A stretch of DNA of 64,000 bases from Erythrobacter sp. BLCC-B19 (GCF_028621955.1 NZ_CP117516.1:2130001-2194000); one strand, 5' to 3'. Counted from the first letter of the stretch, positions 19,158 through 28,974 are shown. Numbers and translations are program-made. Notes: generated from the sequence alone by a model not told the origin.

Positions 19158-22100
19158 ATGAAGAAAATTCACAGCAATTCGATCAAGGCTCTGGCCTTCT
19201 CCGCGTCGGCGATTGCCTTCGCGATCGCCGGGCCGGCCTACGCGCAGGACGCTGACGAGCCGGCGCAGGACGAAGAGGAAGAAGAGGTCAGCGTCGGCAC
19301 CGACGCCAAGGGCCGCACGGGTGAAGGCAACATCACGGTGACCGGTTCGCGCATCGTGCGCGACACCTACTCGTCGATCTCGCCGCTTCAGGTGCTCACC
19401 ACCGAAAACCAGCAGGCCGTCGGCGCCTTCGACCCGGCGCAGATTCTGCAGCGTTCGGAAGCCGCTGCCGGTCAGCAGATCGACGCGACCTTCCAGGGCT
19501 TCGTGCTCGACAACGGCCCGGGCTCGCAGACGCTGAACCTGCGCGGCCTTGGTGCGGACCGCACCCTGCTGCTGATCAACGGCCGCCGCCTCTCGCCCGC
19601 GGGCGTGGAAGGTGCGCCGTCGAACCCGTCGCTGAACCTGCTGCCGTCCTCGCTGGTCGACCGCTACGACATCCTGACCGACGGTGCTTCGTCGGTTTAC
19701 GGTTCGGACGCGGTTGCGGGCGTGGTCAACGTCATTCTGCGCAAGGACTTTGACGGTCTCGAAGTCCAGCTGAACGGCAACATCAACGAATATGGCGCCG
19801 GTGACGACTTCACCGTCAGCGCGGCGTGGGGCTTCAACACCGACCGTGCCGTGTTCGGCATCGGGGCGGAATGGCGCCGGGTCGACAAGATCCTGCTCGA
19901 TGACCGTCCGTTCCTCGCGGGCTGCGACCGTCACATCGAAATCGATCAGAACGGCAACATCCTGACCTTCGACGTGCAGTCGAATGCCAACGTGCGCAAC
20001 CGCAGCAACGGCACCATCGGTCTTCCGATTCAGGAATGTAAGCCGGGCAACGTCGGTGGCCGTATCCAGCTGTCGGGCGCTCCGGGCACCCGCTTTGGCG
20101 ACGTGTACTTCGATCCGCGCAACTATGGTCTGACCCGCTCGGGTCAGGCGATCGCTGGCAACACCGGCGTTCCGGGCTTCTCGGACAACTTCAACGCCTT
20201 CAACGTGCCGCAGGATCGCAATGGCGACGGCGTGGCCGACATCTTCCTGGTCGATTACGGTCAGGTCGAGCCGGGCCGTACCTTCATCCCGCAGCAGGAC
20301 ACCTACAGCCTGTTCACCTATGGTGAATACGTCCTGCCGGGCGATGCCAACATCACCCCCTATTTCGAAGCGAGCTACAACCGCTTTGAATCCTTCACGG
20401 AAAACAGCGGCACCCCGCAGTTCTTCCCCTGGGTTCCGGCCAGCAACCCCTTCAACCCCTGTAACCAGGCGGCTGGCGGCGTTGACTGTCGTGCGCTCGA
20501 CAACAACTTCCAGCAGATCCTGCCCGGTCAGCCCAACGCCGGCCGCGCAGCTCCGCTGGGTTCGGCGGCCACGCTGGCCGTGCGTCCGATCCCGTTCGTC
20601 CGCGGCGACCGTAACAACGTCGACGTCCAGACCGAACAGTATCGCGGCGTGATCGGTGTTCGCGGTGACCTGCCCTTCATCGGTTCGAGCTGGACCTTCG
20701 ACCTGTCGGGCGTCTACTCGCGCTCGATCGGTAAGACCGTCCGTCGCGGTATTCGTGAAGACAAGCTGGCGCTCGCGCTCGGGATCGACCCGACGGCCGA
20801 CTTCAACCCGACCGGCAACCCGCGCAACACCTTCGACAATGATGGCGACGGCATTGCCGATGACTACATCAGCCTCGAAGTCAGCCCGATGCTGCTTGCG
20901 ACCACCGGTGTGGCCGCTGGTACGCCGTGTAACGCGGCTGGCCTGCGCAACCCGACCTTCGCTGCTCCCGATCTCATCGCGGGCTGCGTCCCGGTGAACC
21001 TGTTCTCCCCGACTCTTTACGGGACTCCGGGGACCGGCAGCCCGATCGGCGATTTCGCCACCCAGGCCGAGCGTGACTACCTGTTCGGTGAGCGGTCGTT
21101 CAACACCGTCTACGAACAGAAGATCATCTCGGGTTACATCACCGGTGACCTGTTCGAATTGCCGGCTGGCCCGGTGGGCGTGGTGCTCGGCGGCGAGTGG
21201 CGCGAAGACTCGATCGACTCGCAGCCGAACTTCGTGGCTTCGAACGGCCTGTTCTGGGGCTTCTTCGCTGACGGCGGCGCGGTCGGTTCCAAGTGGATCC
21301 GCGAAGTCTACGGCGAAATCGACCTTCCGCTCCAGGCCGGCAAGCCGCTGGTCGAGGAACTGACGGTCAACCTCTCGGGCCGTCTGACCGACGAAGAGTT
21401 CTACGGCACCAACGGCACCTTCTCGCTCAAGGGCGGCTGGCGTCCGGTGGCCCCGCTGCTGCTCAAGTTCAGCTACGGCACCTCGTTCCGTGCGCCGAAC
21501 CTGCGCGAGAACTTCCTGCTGAGCCAGTCGGGCTTCGGCAACATCATCGACCCCTGCGCCGTGCCGGCCGCCGCTTTCTCGGTGAATGGCTACAGCGCAG
21601 CCGATGATACCCGTGACCCGGCGATCCTCGCCAACTGCCGCCGCGAAGGCCGCGACCCGACCCGCGTCGGTACCGACCCGCTGCTCGGCAACACGATCCA
21701 GGCGACCAGCACGCAGATCTTCAGCGGCGGCTCGCTCGACATCGATCCGGAAACCTCGCGTTCGATCACGACCGGTTTCGCGTTCGAGGAAGATTGGGCC
21801 AGCGGCTTCGAGTTCGCCTTCAACTTCAACTACTACGACATCAAGTTGAAGGACTCGATCGTTGAAGCGACCGGCACGTTCATCGTGAACGACTGCTTCA
21901 CCCGCCTCGAAGGTGGCCGCAGCCCGTTCTGTGACCGTATCACCTTCAGCGACCAGGCCTCGGCGCGCTTCCTGATCACCCAGGTGCAGGCGGCCTTCAT
22001 CAACCTCGATGAAGAAAGCGTCCGCGGGATCGATATCAACACCACCTTCAGCTACCCTGTGACTGTCGGCGGTGAAGAATTCGACCTCACCCTGAACCTG

Positions 22101-22664
22101 ACCGCCAACCACCTGATCGAGCGTTCGACCACCACCCGGGATGCGAATGGCAACCGTCTGACCGACGACTTCGCCGGCCGCTTCTTCTTCCCGAGCTGGA
22201 TTGGCCGTGCGACCTTCAACGTGCGCTATGACGACTTCCTGTTCACCTGGCAGACCCGTTACATCGGTGACGTGTCGCAGGATCCGGACTTCGTCGATCC
22301 GTTCTCGGATGCCTTCGGCTTCGGCCCGGATGGCGTTGCGACCGGCGTCGTTGCCAACACCTGCCTCGGCAGCGGTTCGCGCAACGTGGCGGCTCCGAAC
22401 CTCAACGCGGTCAACGGGATCGTGCCGGGTGACGGCGTGTTCTGCCGCAACGTCGGCTTCGCCAACGAGTACTTCGAGCACACCGCTTCGATCCGTTGGG
22501 ACAATGGCGATCTGCGTCTGATCTTCGGCGTCAACAACGTCTTCAACCGCACCCCGCCGCGGGTCGACAGCGCGGAAGTGCTGGCGATCGGCAACACCCC
22601 GCTGGGTGGTGGTTACGACCTCAACGGCCGCGAATTCTTCGGTCAGCTGCTTTACCGCTTCTGA
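19158..22664 (+). CDS. TonB-dependent outer membrane receptor
   Basis: 1168 residues. The start has GGAG seven bases upstream and begins a classic signal peptide (MKKIHSNSIKALAFS ... AYAQ). A TonB-box-like ITVTGSRI is followed by the plug domain with LRGLGADRTLLLINGRR and the GASSVYGSDAVAGVVN motif, and then a large 22-strand barrel ending FFGQLLYRF. There is no N-terminal signalling domain, so it is a transporter rather than a transducer. Such receptors in sphingomonads import peptides, sugars or siderophores; this one cannot be assigned. Codon choice leans to GGT, GTT and ACC, suggesting high expression. An exported peptidase follows on the same strand after a terminator. Confidence 0.93.
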   Translation: MKKIHSNSIKALAFSASAIAFAIAGPAYAQDADEPAQDEEEEEVSVGTDAKGRTGEGNITVTGSRIVRDTYSSISPLQVLTTENQQAVGAFDPAQILQRSEAAAGQQIDATFQGFVLDNGPGSQTLNLRGLGADRTLLLINGRRLSPAGVEGAPSNPSLNLLPSSLVDRYDILTDGASSVYGSDAVAGVVNVILRKDFDGLEVQLNGNINEYGAGDDFTVSAAWGFNTDRAVFGIGAEWRRVDKILLDDRPFLAGCDRHIEIDQNGNILTFDVQSNANVRNRSNGTIGLPIQECKPGNVGGRIQLSGAPGTRFGDVYFDPRNYGLTRSGQAIAGNTGVPGFSDNFNAFNVPQDRNGDGVADIFLVDYGQVEPGRTFIPQQDTYSLFTYGEYVLPGDANITPYFEASYNRFESFTENSGTPQFFPWVPASNPFNPCNQAAGGVDCRALDNNFQQILPGQPNAGRAAPLGSAATLAVRPIPFVRGDRNNVDVQTEQYRGVIGVRGDLPFIGSSWTFDLSGVYSRSIGKTVRRGIREDKLALALGIDPTADFNPTGNPRNTFDNDGDGIADDYISLEVSPMLLATTGVAAGTPCNAAGLRNPTFAAPDLIAGCVPVNLFSPTLYGTPGTGSPIGDFATQAERDYLFGERSFNTVYEQKIISGYITGDLFELPAGPVGVVLGGEWREDSIDSQPNFVASNGLFWGFFADGGAVGSKWIREVYGEIDLPLQAGKPLVEELTVNLSGRLTDEEFYGTNGTFSLKGGWRPVAPLLLKFSYGTSFRAPNLRENFLLSQSGFGNIIDPCAVPAAAFSVNGYSAADDTRDPAILANCRREGRDPTRVGTDPLLGNTIQATSTQIFSGGSLDIDPETSRSITTGFAFEEDWASGFEFAFNFNYYDIKLKDSIVEATGTFIVNDCFTRLEGGRSPFCDRITFSDQASARFLITQVQAAFINLDEESVRGIDINTTFSYPVTVGGEEFDLTLNLTANHLIERSTTTRDANGNRLTDDFAGRFFFPSWIGRATFNVRYDDFLFTWQTRYIGDVSQDPDFVDPFSDAFGFGPDGVATGVVANTCLGSGSRNVAAPNLNAVNGIVPGDGVFCRNVGFANEYFEHTASIRWDNGDLRLIFGVNNVFNRTPPRVDSAEVLAIGNTPLGGGYDLNGREFFGQLLYRF

Positions 22665-22691
22665 TCGATGAAGGTCTGATGGACTGAAAGG

Positions 22692-22729
22692 ATGCGGCCT
22701 CCCGGCGAACGCCGAGAGGCCGCATTTTT
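22692..22729 (+). terminator. Factor-independent terminator after the receptor
   Basis: ATGCGGCCTC and GAGGCCGCAT pair as an outer 10-bp stem, with CGGCG and CGCCG pairing inside; TTTTTC follows immediately. It lies 27 bases past the receptor stop codon. A clear terminator, though some read-through into the peptidase gene remains possible. Confidence 0.88.
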
Positions 22730-22812
22730 CGTTTGAGGGCGGGGCAGCGGCTCCCTAGCCGGATCGGCTCCCGCCCATGTTATCTGCAATGACACCAGGG
22801 CACGCTCGGAAC

Positions 22813-24807
22813 ATGAAACTTCTCAAAACCTCGCTCGCCGCCGCGCTGATCGGCGTCTCGGCCATCGGCCTGCTGATCGCGGCCCCCGCTCCCACGCTGG
22901 CGCAGGGCACCGTGCCCGTGGACGTCTGGGCGCTGCGCGATGTCGTCGATCAGGTGCAGATCTCGCCTGACGGCCAGCACGTGCTGGTGCACAAGGTCGA
23001 AAGCCGTGAGGGCGAATACATCCTCGAAATCTATCGCACCGACGACCTGTCCAAGCCGCTGCGCCGCCTCAACGCCGATCCGATGGAGATCGTCTCGGGG
23101 CAGTGGATCGGCAATGACGTGATTTTCGGATCGGCCTGGCAGGTCAACCGCAAGACCGTGAAGGGTCCCGAGGAAGACGTCCGCGATTACAAGACCTATT
23201 CCTACAGCGTCTCGGCCAACAAGTTCACCGCGGTCGATGGCAATTTCGGGATCGTCAACCTGCTGCCCAACGACCCTGATCACATTCTGGTCAGCACCGG
23301 CACCACGGTGGGCGACGGCACCGGGGTTGATCCCTTCGCCGCTTTCCGTCCGCGTTCCTACTACAAGTACAACCTCAAGACCGGTGCGCGCGAGCTGGTG
23401 CTGCGCGGCGGAGGCAAGTTCCCGGTGGTTGACCGCTGGGACAATGAAGGCAACCCGCGCTTCACCCAGTCGCAGGATACGGCTGCGGGCACGGTCAGCT
23501 CCTATTATCGCCTTCCCGGCGACAGCGAGTGGAAGAAGTTCCAGGAATTCGACCTCAACGATCCCAAGAACCTCTACCGCATCCTCGGCGGGTTCCACGG
23601 CATCGTCGGCTTCGATCCGGAAAACCCGAATATCGGATACCTGATCGAAAACCCCGATGGCGAAGACAAGGCGGGGCTGTACGAATTCGACTTCACCACC
23701 GGCAAGATCGGCAAGAAGCTGTTCCAGGCGCAGGATGCCGACGTCATGGGCATTCAGCTCCATTCGATCCCCGGCAACGACAAGCTGGTGGCCGCCCGCT
23801 ATCCGGGCGAGAAGATGGAGCGGTTTTGGTTCGACGAGGAGGAAAAGGCGCTTTACCAGGCGCTCGAACAGCAGATCCCCTATGCCTGGCAGGTCTCGAT
23901 CGCGAGCCGTTCGCTCGACGGCAAGTCGATGATCGTCACCAACCGCGGCCCGCGCGATCCGGGGTCGTTCTGGTTGGTCAAGGACGGGAAGCTCGCCAAG
24001 CTTGGCAGCCGTAACCCGCTGGTCAATCCCGAGCAGCTCTCGGATGTGAAATACATCCGCTACAAGGCCCGTGACGGGCTCGAGATCCCGGCATGGGTGA
24101 CGATCCCCAAGGGCAAGGGGCCGTTCCCGCTGATCGTGCAGCACAATGGCGGCCCGCACGTCAACGGCATGGTCGGCTATGACGAATGGGGGCAGATGCT
24201 CGCCAATGCCGGCTACATGGTGCTGCACCCCGACAACCGGATTTCGGTGGGCTGGGGCCAGAAGCACTTCGATGCCGGTTATGGCGAGCACGGCGGCCGG
24301 ATGCAGGACGACAAGGACGATGGGGTCAAGTACCTGATCGAACAGGGCCTCGTCGATCCTGACCGCGTGGCGTTCTTTGGCTGGTCGTATGGTGGCTATG
24401 CCGCGCTCGTGTCGCTCAGCCGGGAAGAGCAGCTCTACCAATGCGCCATCGCCGGCGCGGCAGTGGCCGATCCGGAAAAGCAGCACATGGGCCGCCGGAA
24501 CCCTGATCTCAAGGCGCTCGACGAATGGTCGAAGCGGCGCGGGATGATTGGTGTCAACCCGATGAAGGAAGTCGCCAAGGTCAACATTCCGCTGCTGATG
24601 ATCCACGGCGATGTCGACCGGCGCGTGATGTATTACCACATGAAGGATTACCAGAAGGCCTTCGAGGCCGCTGGGAAGACCGGGGAATTCATCACGCTGG
24701 CGGGTGCCGATCACTTCTACAACACCCTGATGTACAAGCATCAGCAGCAGCTTTACACCAAGATGCTCGATTACCTCGCCAACGATTGCGGCCCGGGCGG
24801 GCTGTAA
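22813..24807 (+). CDS. Exported S9-family prolyl oligopeptidase-like peptidase
   Basis: 664 residues. The ATG chosen starts the signal peptide MKLLKTSLAAALIG, cleaved near PTLAQG; upstream ATGs at 22777 and 22789 are possible. The N-terminal two-thirds reads as a beta-propeller (repeated short strand-turn units such as DGQHVLVHKVESREGE). The alpha/beta-hydrolase domain carries nucleophile Ser525 in GWSYGGY, Asp602 in HGDVDRR and His634 in AGADHFY. The family trims short peptides in the periplasm, often after a proline or small residue. Next to a TonB receptor it plausibly digests imported peptides. Confidence 0.9.
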   Translation: MKLLKTSLAAALIGVSAIGLLIAAPAPTLAQGTVPVDVWALRDVVDQVQISPDGQHVLVHKVESREGEYILEIYRTDDLSKPLRRLNADPMEIVSGQWIGNDVIFGSAWQVNRKTVKGPEEDVRDYKTYSYSVSANKFTAVDGNFGIVNLLPNDPDHILVSTGTTVGDGTGVDPFAAFRPRSYYKYNLKTGARELVLRGGGKFPVVDRWDNEGNPRFTQSQDTAAGTVSSYYRLPGDSEWKKFQEFDLNDPKNLYRILGGFHGIVGFDPENPNIGYLIENPDGEDKAGLYEFDFTTGKIGKKLFQAQDADVMGIQLHSIPGNDKLVAARYPGEKMERFWFDEEEKALYQALEQQIPYAWQVSIASRSLDGKSMIVTNRGPRDPGSFWLVKDGKLAKLGSRNPLVNPEQLSDVKYIRYKARDGLEIPAWVTIPKGKGPFPLIVQHNGGPHVNGMVGYDEWGQMLANAGYMVLHPDNRISVGWGQKHFDAGYGEHGGRMQDDKDDGVKYLIEQGLVDPDRVAFFGWSYGGYAALVSLSREEQLYQCAIAGAAVADPEKQHMGRRNPDLKALDEWSKRRGMIGVNPMKEVAKVNIPLLMIHGDVDRRVMYYHMKDYQKAFEAAGKTGEFITLAGADHFYNTLMYKHQQQLYTKMLDYLANDCGPGGL

Positions 24808-24830
24808 GGCGCAGGCGATCGCCGAAACAC

Positions 24831-24862
24831 AAAGGGCGCGGCCAGCGATGGCCGCGCCCTTT
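24831..24862. terminator. Bidirectional terminator between convergent genes
   Basis: AAAGGGCGCGGCCA and TGGCCGCGCCCTTT form a perfect 14-bp stem with a GCGA loop, and each arm ends in A or T residues so it can work on both strands. It sits between the peptidase stop and the stop of the gene at 24893. Confidence 0.85.
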
Positions 24863-24892
24863 TGCTTTGCGCCGCAGAGCGCGCCTGAGCCG

Positions 24893-25456
24893 CTATTGCA
24901 CCCGGCGGCCCTTGACCCCCTTCTGGCCGTTGATCCGCAGGAAGTAGCTGCTGAGCGCGCCCTTCTTGATTTCCAGCGTCTGGCCGATTTTCGGCTTCAT
25001 CAGCCGCGCGGGAAGCTCGTCGAGCTGCCATTGCGCGCCCTCGGCGGTGGTCAGGACATAGGTGCCACTCACCCCGCGCACCCCGGTGATGGTGGTGTTG
25101 AGCGTGGTGAACTCCTCTTCCTGCTCGGGGTCGTCCTTGTCGCTCTTGCCCCCGAAGATGCCGAGGTCGGGCAGGGTGAAGCCGAACAGCTTGCGCCGGG
25201 TTTCGCGCACGGCCTCGCGGTCAACCACCTGCACTTCGCCCTCGCTGGTGGCCGAAACCATCGCGGCCACCGCCGTGTCGTAGCAGGCGAGCCGTTCGGC
25301 GGGGTCGGTCTTGGCCTGACATTCGCGCAGGGCAGTGACATAGGCGCTCTCGTCCCCGCTGTCCTTGTCCTTGGCACCCAGCGGAGCAGCGGCGGCGGCG
25401 GCCAGCGCGGCGATGGTCATGCAGCCCACGGCGGCGTAACGGGTTCGGCTCATCAT
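24893..25456 (-). CDS. Exported protein of unknown function with RLACYD motif
   Basis: 187 residues from the ATG six bases after a GAGGGGAG site; neighbouring ATGs at 25453 and 25462 are alternatives. A signal peptide (SRTRYAAVGCMTIAALAAAAAAPLGA) includes a cysteine but no convincing lipobox. The mature start ALRECQAKTDPAERLACYDTA has two cysteines spaced as in several small exported families that share the RLxCYD signature. An acidic linker (DKDDPEQEEEF) leads to a C-terminal strand-rich region (TYVLTTAEGAQWQLDELPAR). Function unknown. Convergent with the S9 peptidase. Confidence 0.75.
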   Translation of the reverse strand: MMSRTRYAAVGCMTIAALAAAAAAPLGAKDKDSGDESAYVTALRECQAKTDPAERLACYDTAVAAMVSATSEGEVQVVDREAVRETRRKLFGFTLPDLGIFGGKSDKDDPEQEEEFTTLNTTITGVRGVSGTYVLTTAEGAQWQLDELPARLMKPKIGQTLEIKKGALSSYFLRINGQKGVKGRRVQ

Positions 25457-25551
25457 CGTCATCTCCCCTCGCTCAGGGCCGTGTGCGGCCCGCTCCTTCT
25501 GGCGTGTGATTACTCCGCCCAGCCAAGCATGGCAAACCGGCAGAACGCGGC

Positions 25552-27432
25552 TCAGGCGTCGTAGCCCATCCGTTCGGCCCAGGGCGCAAGGATCGACATG
25601 ACGGGCGCGAGCTGATCGCCGTAGCGCTGCCAGCGACCGCGCGCGCGGGTGTAGAGCTGCTCGCCGATCTGGGCATAGCTTGCGGTGCGCACCCGTCCGC
25701 GGCTGCGTGCGGTTTCGGTGTGGTCGAGCAGGCGGTCGTCCCAGCCAAGCCCCAGCCATTCCACCAGCGGCTGCAATTCGCCGCGCGGATCTTCGACCAG
25801 CCGCTCGTAACGCACGGCGTGGGCGTTGATCGGGAACAGCTCGCCCGCGCGGTGCCAGGCGCGGAACACCGTGTCATAGGTGCGCGCGGCTTCCTCAAGC
25901 TCGGTGAAGCTGCGCATCGCGTGGTTGAGCGTGAAGTTCGCCATGAAGCAGCTCAGCACCACGTCCGCCGGGTGCCGCTCGGCGAGGATGAAGCGCGCCT
26001 GCGGGAAGATCCGGTGGATCGCGACCGCGCGCGCCATGTTAAGCGGGTGCTTGTCGACCAGCCAGCGGTTCCCGTCCCAGCCATTGCGGCGGGCGCTGTC
26101 GAAATAGGCGGCGCGCAGCTGGGCGCATTGGCTTGCGGTCAGCGCGGCCAGATCGGCATTGCCGGCCATGCGCAAGGTCTCGGCCAGCATCGGGCGTTCT
26201 TCGAGCACGCCCAGATCGGGCAGGCCCATCAGCATCGTATCGAGCAAGGTCGTGCCCGAGCGCGGGAAGCCGACGAGGAACACCGGATCGCGGTGCGCAG
26301 GGTCGGGGCTGATCGGCGGCGTCCAGCGCGCGGCCCAACCGGGCGTCCAGCGCGCCAGATCGGCTTCCACGCCCTCGCGGTAACTCGGCCCCCTGCGCGG
26401 CGGCGCCTCGGCGATGGCGGCGGCGTTCATCGCGGTGAAGGCCGCAAAAGCGCGCGCGCTATCGCCCAGCCGCTCGGCGATATTGCCGATCAGCGCCTCG
26501 CGCCGCATCGGGTGGATCGTCGGCGGGATTGCCTCGGCATGGCGCGCGGCATCTTCGAACCGCCCCTCGCGCTGGGCGAGCCAGGCGTGGAGGAAGGCGG
26601 CTTCGGGCGGGGTCGTGGCGGGATCGAGGCTCGCCAGCAGCGCGGCCAGCGCCTCGGTGCGGTTGGTCGCCTCGTAGAGTCGCCCGAGTTCGAGATGGGA
26701 CTCGCCGAATTCCGGCCAACGCGCCACCGCCGCTTCCAACACCGCGATGGCTTCGTCGAGCAGCTCGTTATGTGCCAGCGCCATCGCCAGCTCGGTCTGC
26801 ACGGCGCGGTTGTCGGGCGCGAGCTCGGCGACATCGCGCGCGACCTTGAGGCGCGGCCCGCCAAGGTCAGCGCGGCGCAGCACGTCGGCGAGGTTGAGAT
26901 ACATTCCCGGCTCGTCGGGCTGATAGGTGATCGCGTGCTCGAAGGCCGTGATCGCCTGATCGAAATGCCCGGCGCCGGCGTGGATATTGCCGAGGTTGTT
27001 CCAGCTTGCCGCATCGGTCGGCTCGCCCTGCAACACGCGGGCATAGGCGGCGACCGCGGGGCCGAATTCGCTGCGCTGCTGGCGGACCCACGCCTCGATC
27101 CGAGCAAGCGCAGGCAAGGCAGAGCCAGCCGAAAGCGCCAGCGCATCATCCTCGCGTCCCACCGCCAGCAGCGCCTTGGCATAGTCGCCGCGAATTTCCT
27201 CATCATCGGGTCGCATCCGGGCGAGCGGCTCAAGGTGCGAAAGCGCCCGCGCGCCATCGCCCAGTTCGAGCGCGGCAAGGCCGGCAATCGCAAGGAAAGG
27301 TGCGCCCGCCTCACTGGGGCTGGCATGGCGCTCGGCCAGTGCCAGCGCGCCTGCGGCATCGCCCGCCTGCCGCAGACGGATCGCTTCGGCAAGGGCAGGC
27401 GGCAGAGTGGCAGTCGGGGGGGCGGGTTGCAT
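25552..27432 (-). CDS. TPR-repeat sulfotransferase
   Basis: 626 residues with no signal peptide. Residues about 15-300 are tetratricopeptide-type helical repeats (for example WNNLGNIHAGAGHFDQAITAFEHAITYQPDEP). From about 383 a sulfotransferase domain follows: the PAPS 5'-phosphosulfate loop FLVGFPRSGTTLLD (Phe-Pro-Arg-Ser-Gly-Thr-Thr at 389-395) and the 3'-phosphate motif RFILAERHPADVVLS (about 480-494). The likely reaction is sulfate transfer from PAPS to a hydroxyl or tyrosine of a partner bound by the repeats. It starts 5 bases after the oxygenase stop with only a weak AGGA site, so it is probably translationally coupled to it. Confidence 0.85.
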   Translation of the reverse strand: MQPAPPTATLPPALAEAIRLRQAGDAAGALALAERHASPSEAGAPFLAIAGLAALELGDGARALSHLEPLARMRPDDEEIRGDYAKALLAVGREDDALALSAGSALPALARIEAWVRQQRSEFGPAVAAYARVLQGEPTDAASWNNLGNIHAGAGHFDQAITAFEHAITYQPDEPGMYLNLADVLRRADLGGPRLKVARDVAELAPDNRAVQTELAMALAHNELLDEAIAVLEAAVARWPEFGESHLELGRLYEATNRTEALAALLASLDPATTPPEAAFLHAWLAQREGRFEDAARHAEAIPPTIHPMRREALIGNIAERLGDSARAFAAFTAMNAAAIAEAPPRRGPSYREGVEADLARWTPGWAARWTPPISPDPAHRDPVFLVGFPRSGTTLLDTMLMGLPDLGVLEERPMLAETLRMAGNADLAALTASQCAQLRAAYFDSARRNGWDGNRWLVDKHPLNMARAVAIHRIFPQARFILAERHPADVVLSCFMANFTLNHAMRSFTELEEAARTYDTVFRAWHRAGELFPINAHAVRYERLVEDPRGELQPLVEWLGLGWDDRLLDHTETARSRGRVRTASYAQIGEQLYTRARGRWQRYGDQLAPVMSILAPWAERMGYDA

Positions 27433-27437
27433 GAGAG

Positions 27438-28952
27438 TCAGTCCTGTCGGGGGCGGGCAATATCGAAGGCGACGGTCAATCTTTCGCCCTTTGGGAAGGG
27501 GCGCGTACCATGCCACATGGTCGATGGGAACAGCACGAGGCGGCCGGGTTTGGGCTCGACCAAGCGGTAGGGTGCAAGGCCGGGAACCAGATCGCGCGCT
27601 TCGCCCAGACCAAGCCAGCCCGCGTGATCCTCGCCCCCGTGACCCAGTGTTTCGGGCAAGGCGAGGTAAAGTGCGGAGCTGAACCAGCCCTGCGGGTGGA
27701 CGTGATCGGTGTGGTGCCCGGCATCGGTCAGCCGCACTGACCATGCCCCCGCAACCCGCAGCGGGGTGCGGCCCGCCAGCAAGGTGGGGTGTCCGGGCTC
27801 GGGCGCGGGCAACTGCGCGACATGGCGCTCCACCACAGCGAGCAGGCGTGCCCTGAGATCGCGGATCGGCGCCTCGGCGCGCAGCAGCAGATTGCCGTCG
27901 GTCTGCGTGCCTCCACGCACCGACTGGTCGAGTGGATCAGCCGTGGCGCGGTGGAGGCTGCGCAGGTGATCGGCAAGCGCGGCAAGCTCGGCGGGGGAAA
28001 GGCCAATGTCATAGACACCGACAAGACGCGGATCGCCTTCCAGCCATGCGGCGCGCGGATCATCCATCATGCGCCACGCGAGCGAGAGGTAGGGCCACAG
28101 CGCCAGCGCGCCGGGATCGGCGAGGCGCGGTTCGAGCTCGGCGGCGGCAGCCTCAGGCCGGGCGCGGCGCAGGTGGTGGCGGGCGTGCATCCACGCCTCG
28201 CTGGCATTGTCGGGCGGGCCGGCGGCGGCGAAGTGGGTGTCGGCGGCATCGAGCGCGCCGCTTTCCGAAGCGATGTGGCCGGCCATCAGGCTGATCCAGC
28301 GCTGGGGGCCGAGTGCGGCCTCGGCAGCGGCGCAGGCGGCGGCGGCGCGCGGCAGGTCGCGGGCCTGCAGGGCGATCGCGATGCCGCAGTGGTGCAACTC
28401 GGGCGAGCGCGGGGTGCGGTCGAGCGCGGCGGCGGTGCTGGCGAGCGGATCGCCGCCCATCTGCCCGCTCAGCGCGGCAAAGCTGCGGTGCCCGTCAAGC
28501 CAGAGCGGATTGGCGGCGGTGAGGCGGATGAGCATGGCAATCCCGGCCTCGGGCTGTCCTTCGGCAAACAGGGCCGTGGCGTGGCCGATCAGGACCGTCC
28601 CGTCCTGCGGGGCGAGTGGGGCGGCGGCGGCGAACAGGGCGGCGGCAGGCAGGCCGGCCTCAAGCGCGGTGCGGGCGTGGGAGTGGGCAATCAGCGCGTC
28701 GCCCGGCGCGAGGGCGGCGGCGGCGCGGAAGGCTTCGTAAGCGATCACGCTCTCCCCGCAGGCGCGGGCAGCAAGGCCGAGCAATTGGTGGGCCTTCGCG
28801 CTTGTGGGGTGCCGCTGCGCAAGGTCGCGGGCGAGGGGAAGCAGGCGTTCGGGGAAATCGCCCTTCAACAAGGCCAGCCCCGCGCCGAGCGCGGCAGCAG
28901 GATCATGCAGCGGAAACTGCGCGATCCGGGCTTGGGCTTCGGCGGGTTGCAA
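27438..28952 (-). CDS. TPR-repeat putative 2-oxoglutarate/Fe(II) oxygenase
   Basis: 504 residues. The frame begins with TTG, nine bases after a GGGGAA site; no ATG occurs in the following 130 codons, and the first residues MQPA match the start of the next gene. Residues about 30-300 are degenerate TPR-like helices rich in Ala. The C-terminal domain resembles the putative 2OG-Fe(II) oxygenase family PF13759: HTDHVHPQGWFSSALYL supplies His417 and His419, His481 is in FPSTMWHGTRPF, and Arg491 in ERLTVAF would bind 2-oxoglutarate. It may hydroxylate a protein or peptide. A receptor gene lies 70 bases upstream on the same strand. Confidence 0.82.
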   Translation of the reverse strand: MQPAEAQARIAQFPLHDPAAALGAGLALLKGDFPERLLPLARDLAQRHPTSAKAHQLLGLAARACGESVIAYEAFRAAAALAPGDALIAHSHARTALEAGLPAAALFAAAAPLAPQDGTVLIGHATALFAEGQPEAGIAMLIRLTAANPLWLDGHRSFAALSGQMGGDPLASTAAALDRTPRSPELHHCGIAIALQARDLPRAAAACAAAEAALGPQRWISLMAGHIASESGALDAADTHFAAAGPPDNASEAWMHARHHLRRARPEAAAAELEPRLADPGALALWPYLSLAWRMMDDPRAAWLEGDPRLVGVYDIGLSPAELAALADHLRSLHRATADPLDQSVRGGTQTDGNLLLRAEAPIRDLRARLLAVVERHVAQLPAPEPGHPTLLAGRTPLRVAGAWSVRLTDAGHHTDHVHPQGWFSSALYLALPETLGHGGEDHAGWLGLGEARDLVPGLAPYRLVEPKPGRLVLFPSTMWHGTRPFPKGERLTVAFDIARPRQD

Positions 28953-28974
28953 GCTTTCGGGTTCCCCAAACGAA

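Noticed and set aside
18963..22481. 1172-codon frame antisense to the first TonB receptor
   Set aside because: Composition is repetitive and the sense frame is a complete receptor with signal peptide and C-terminal barrel signature.
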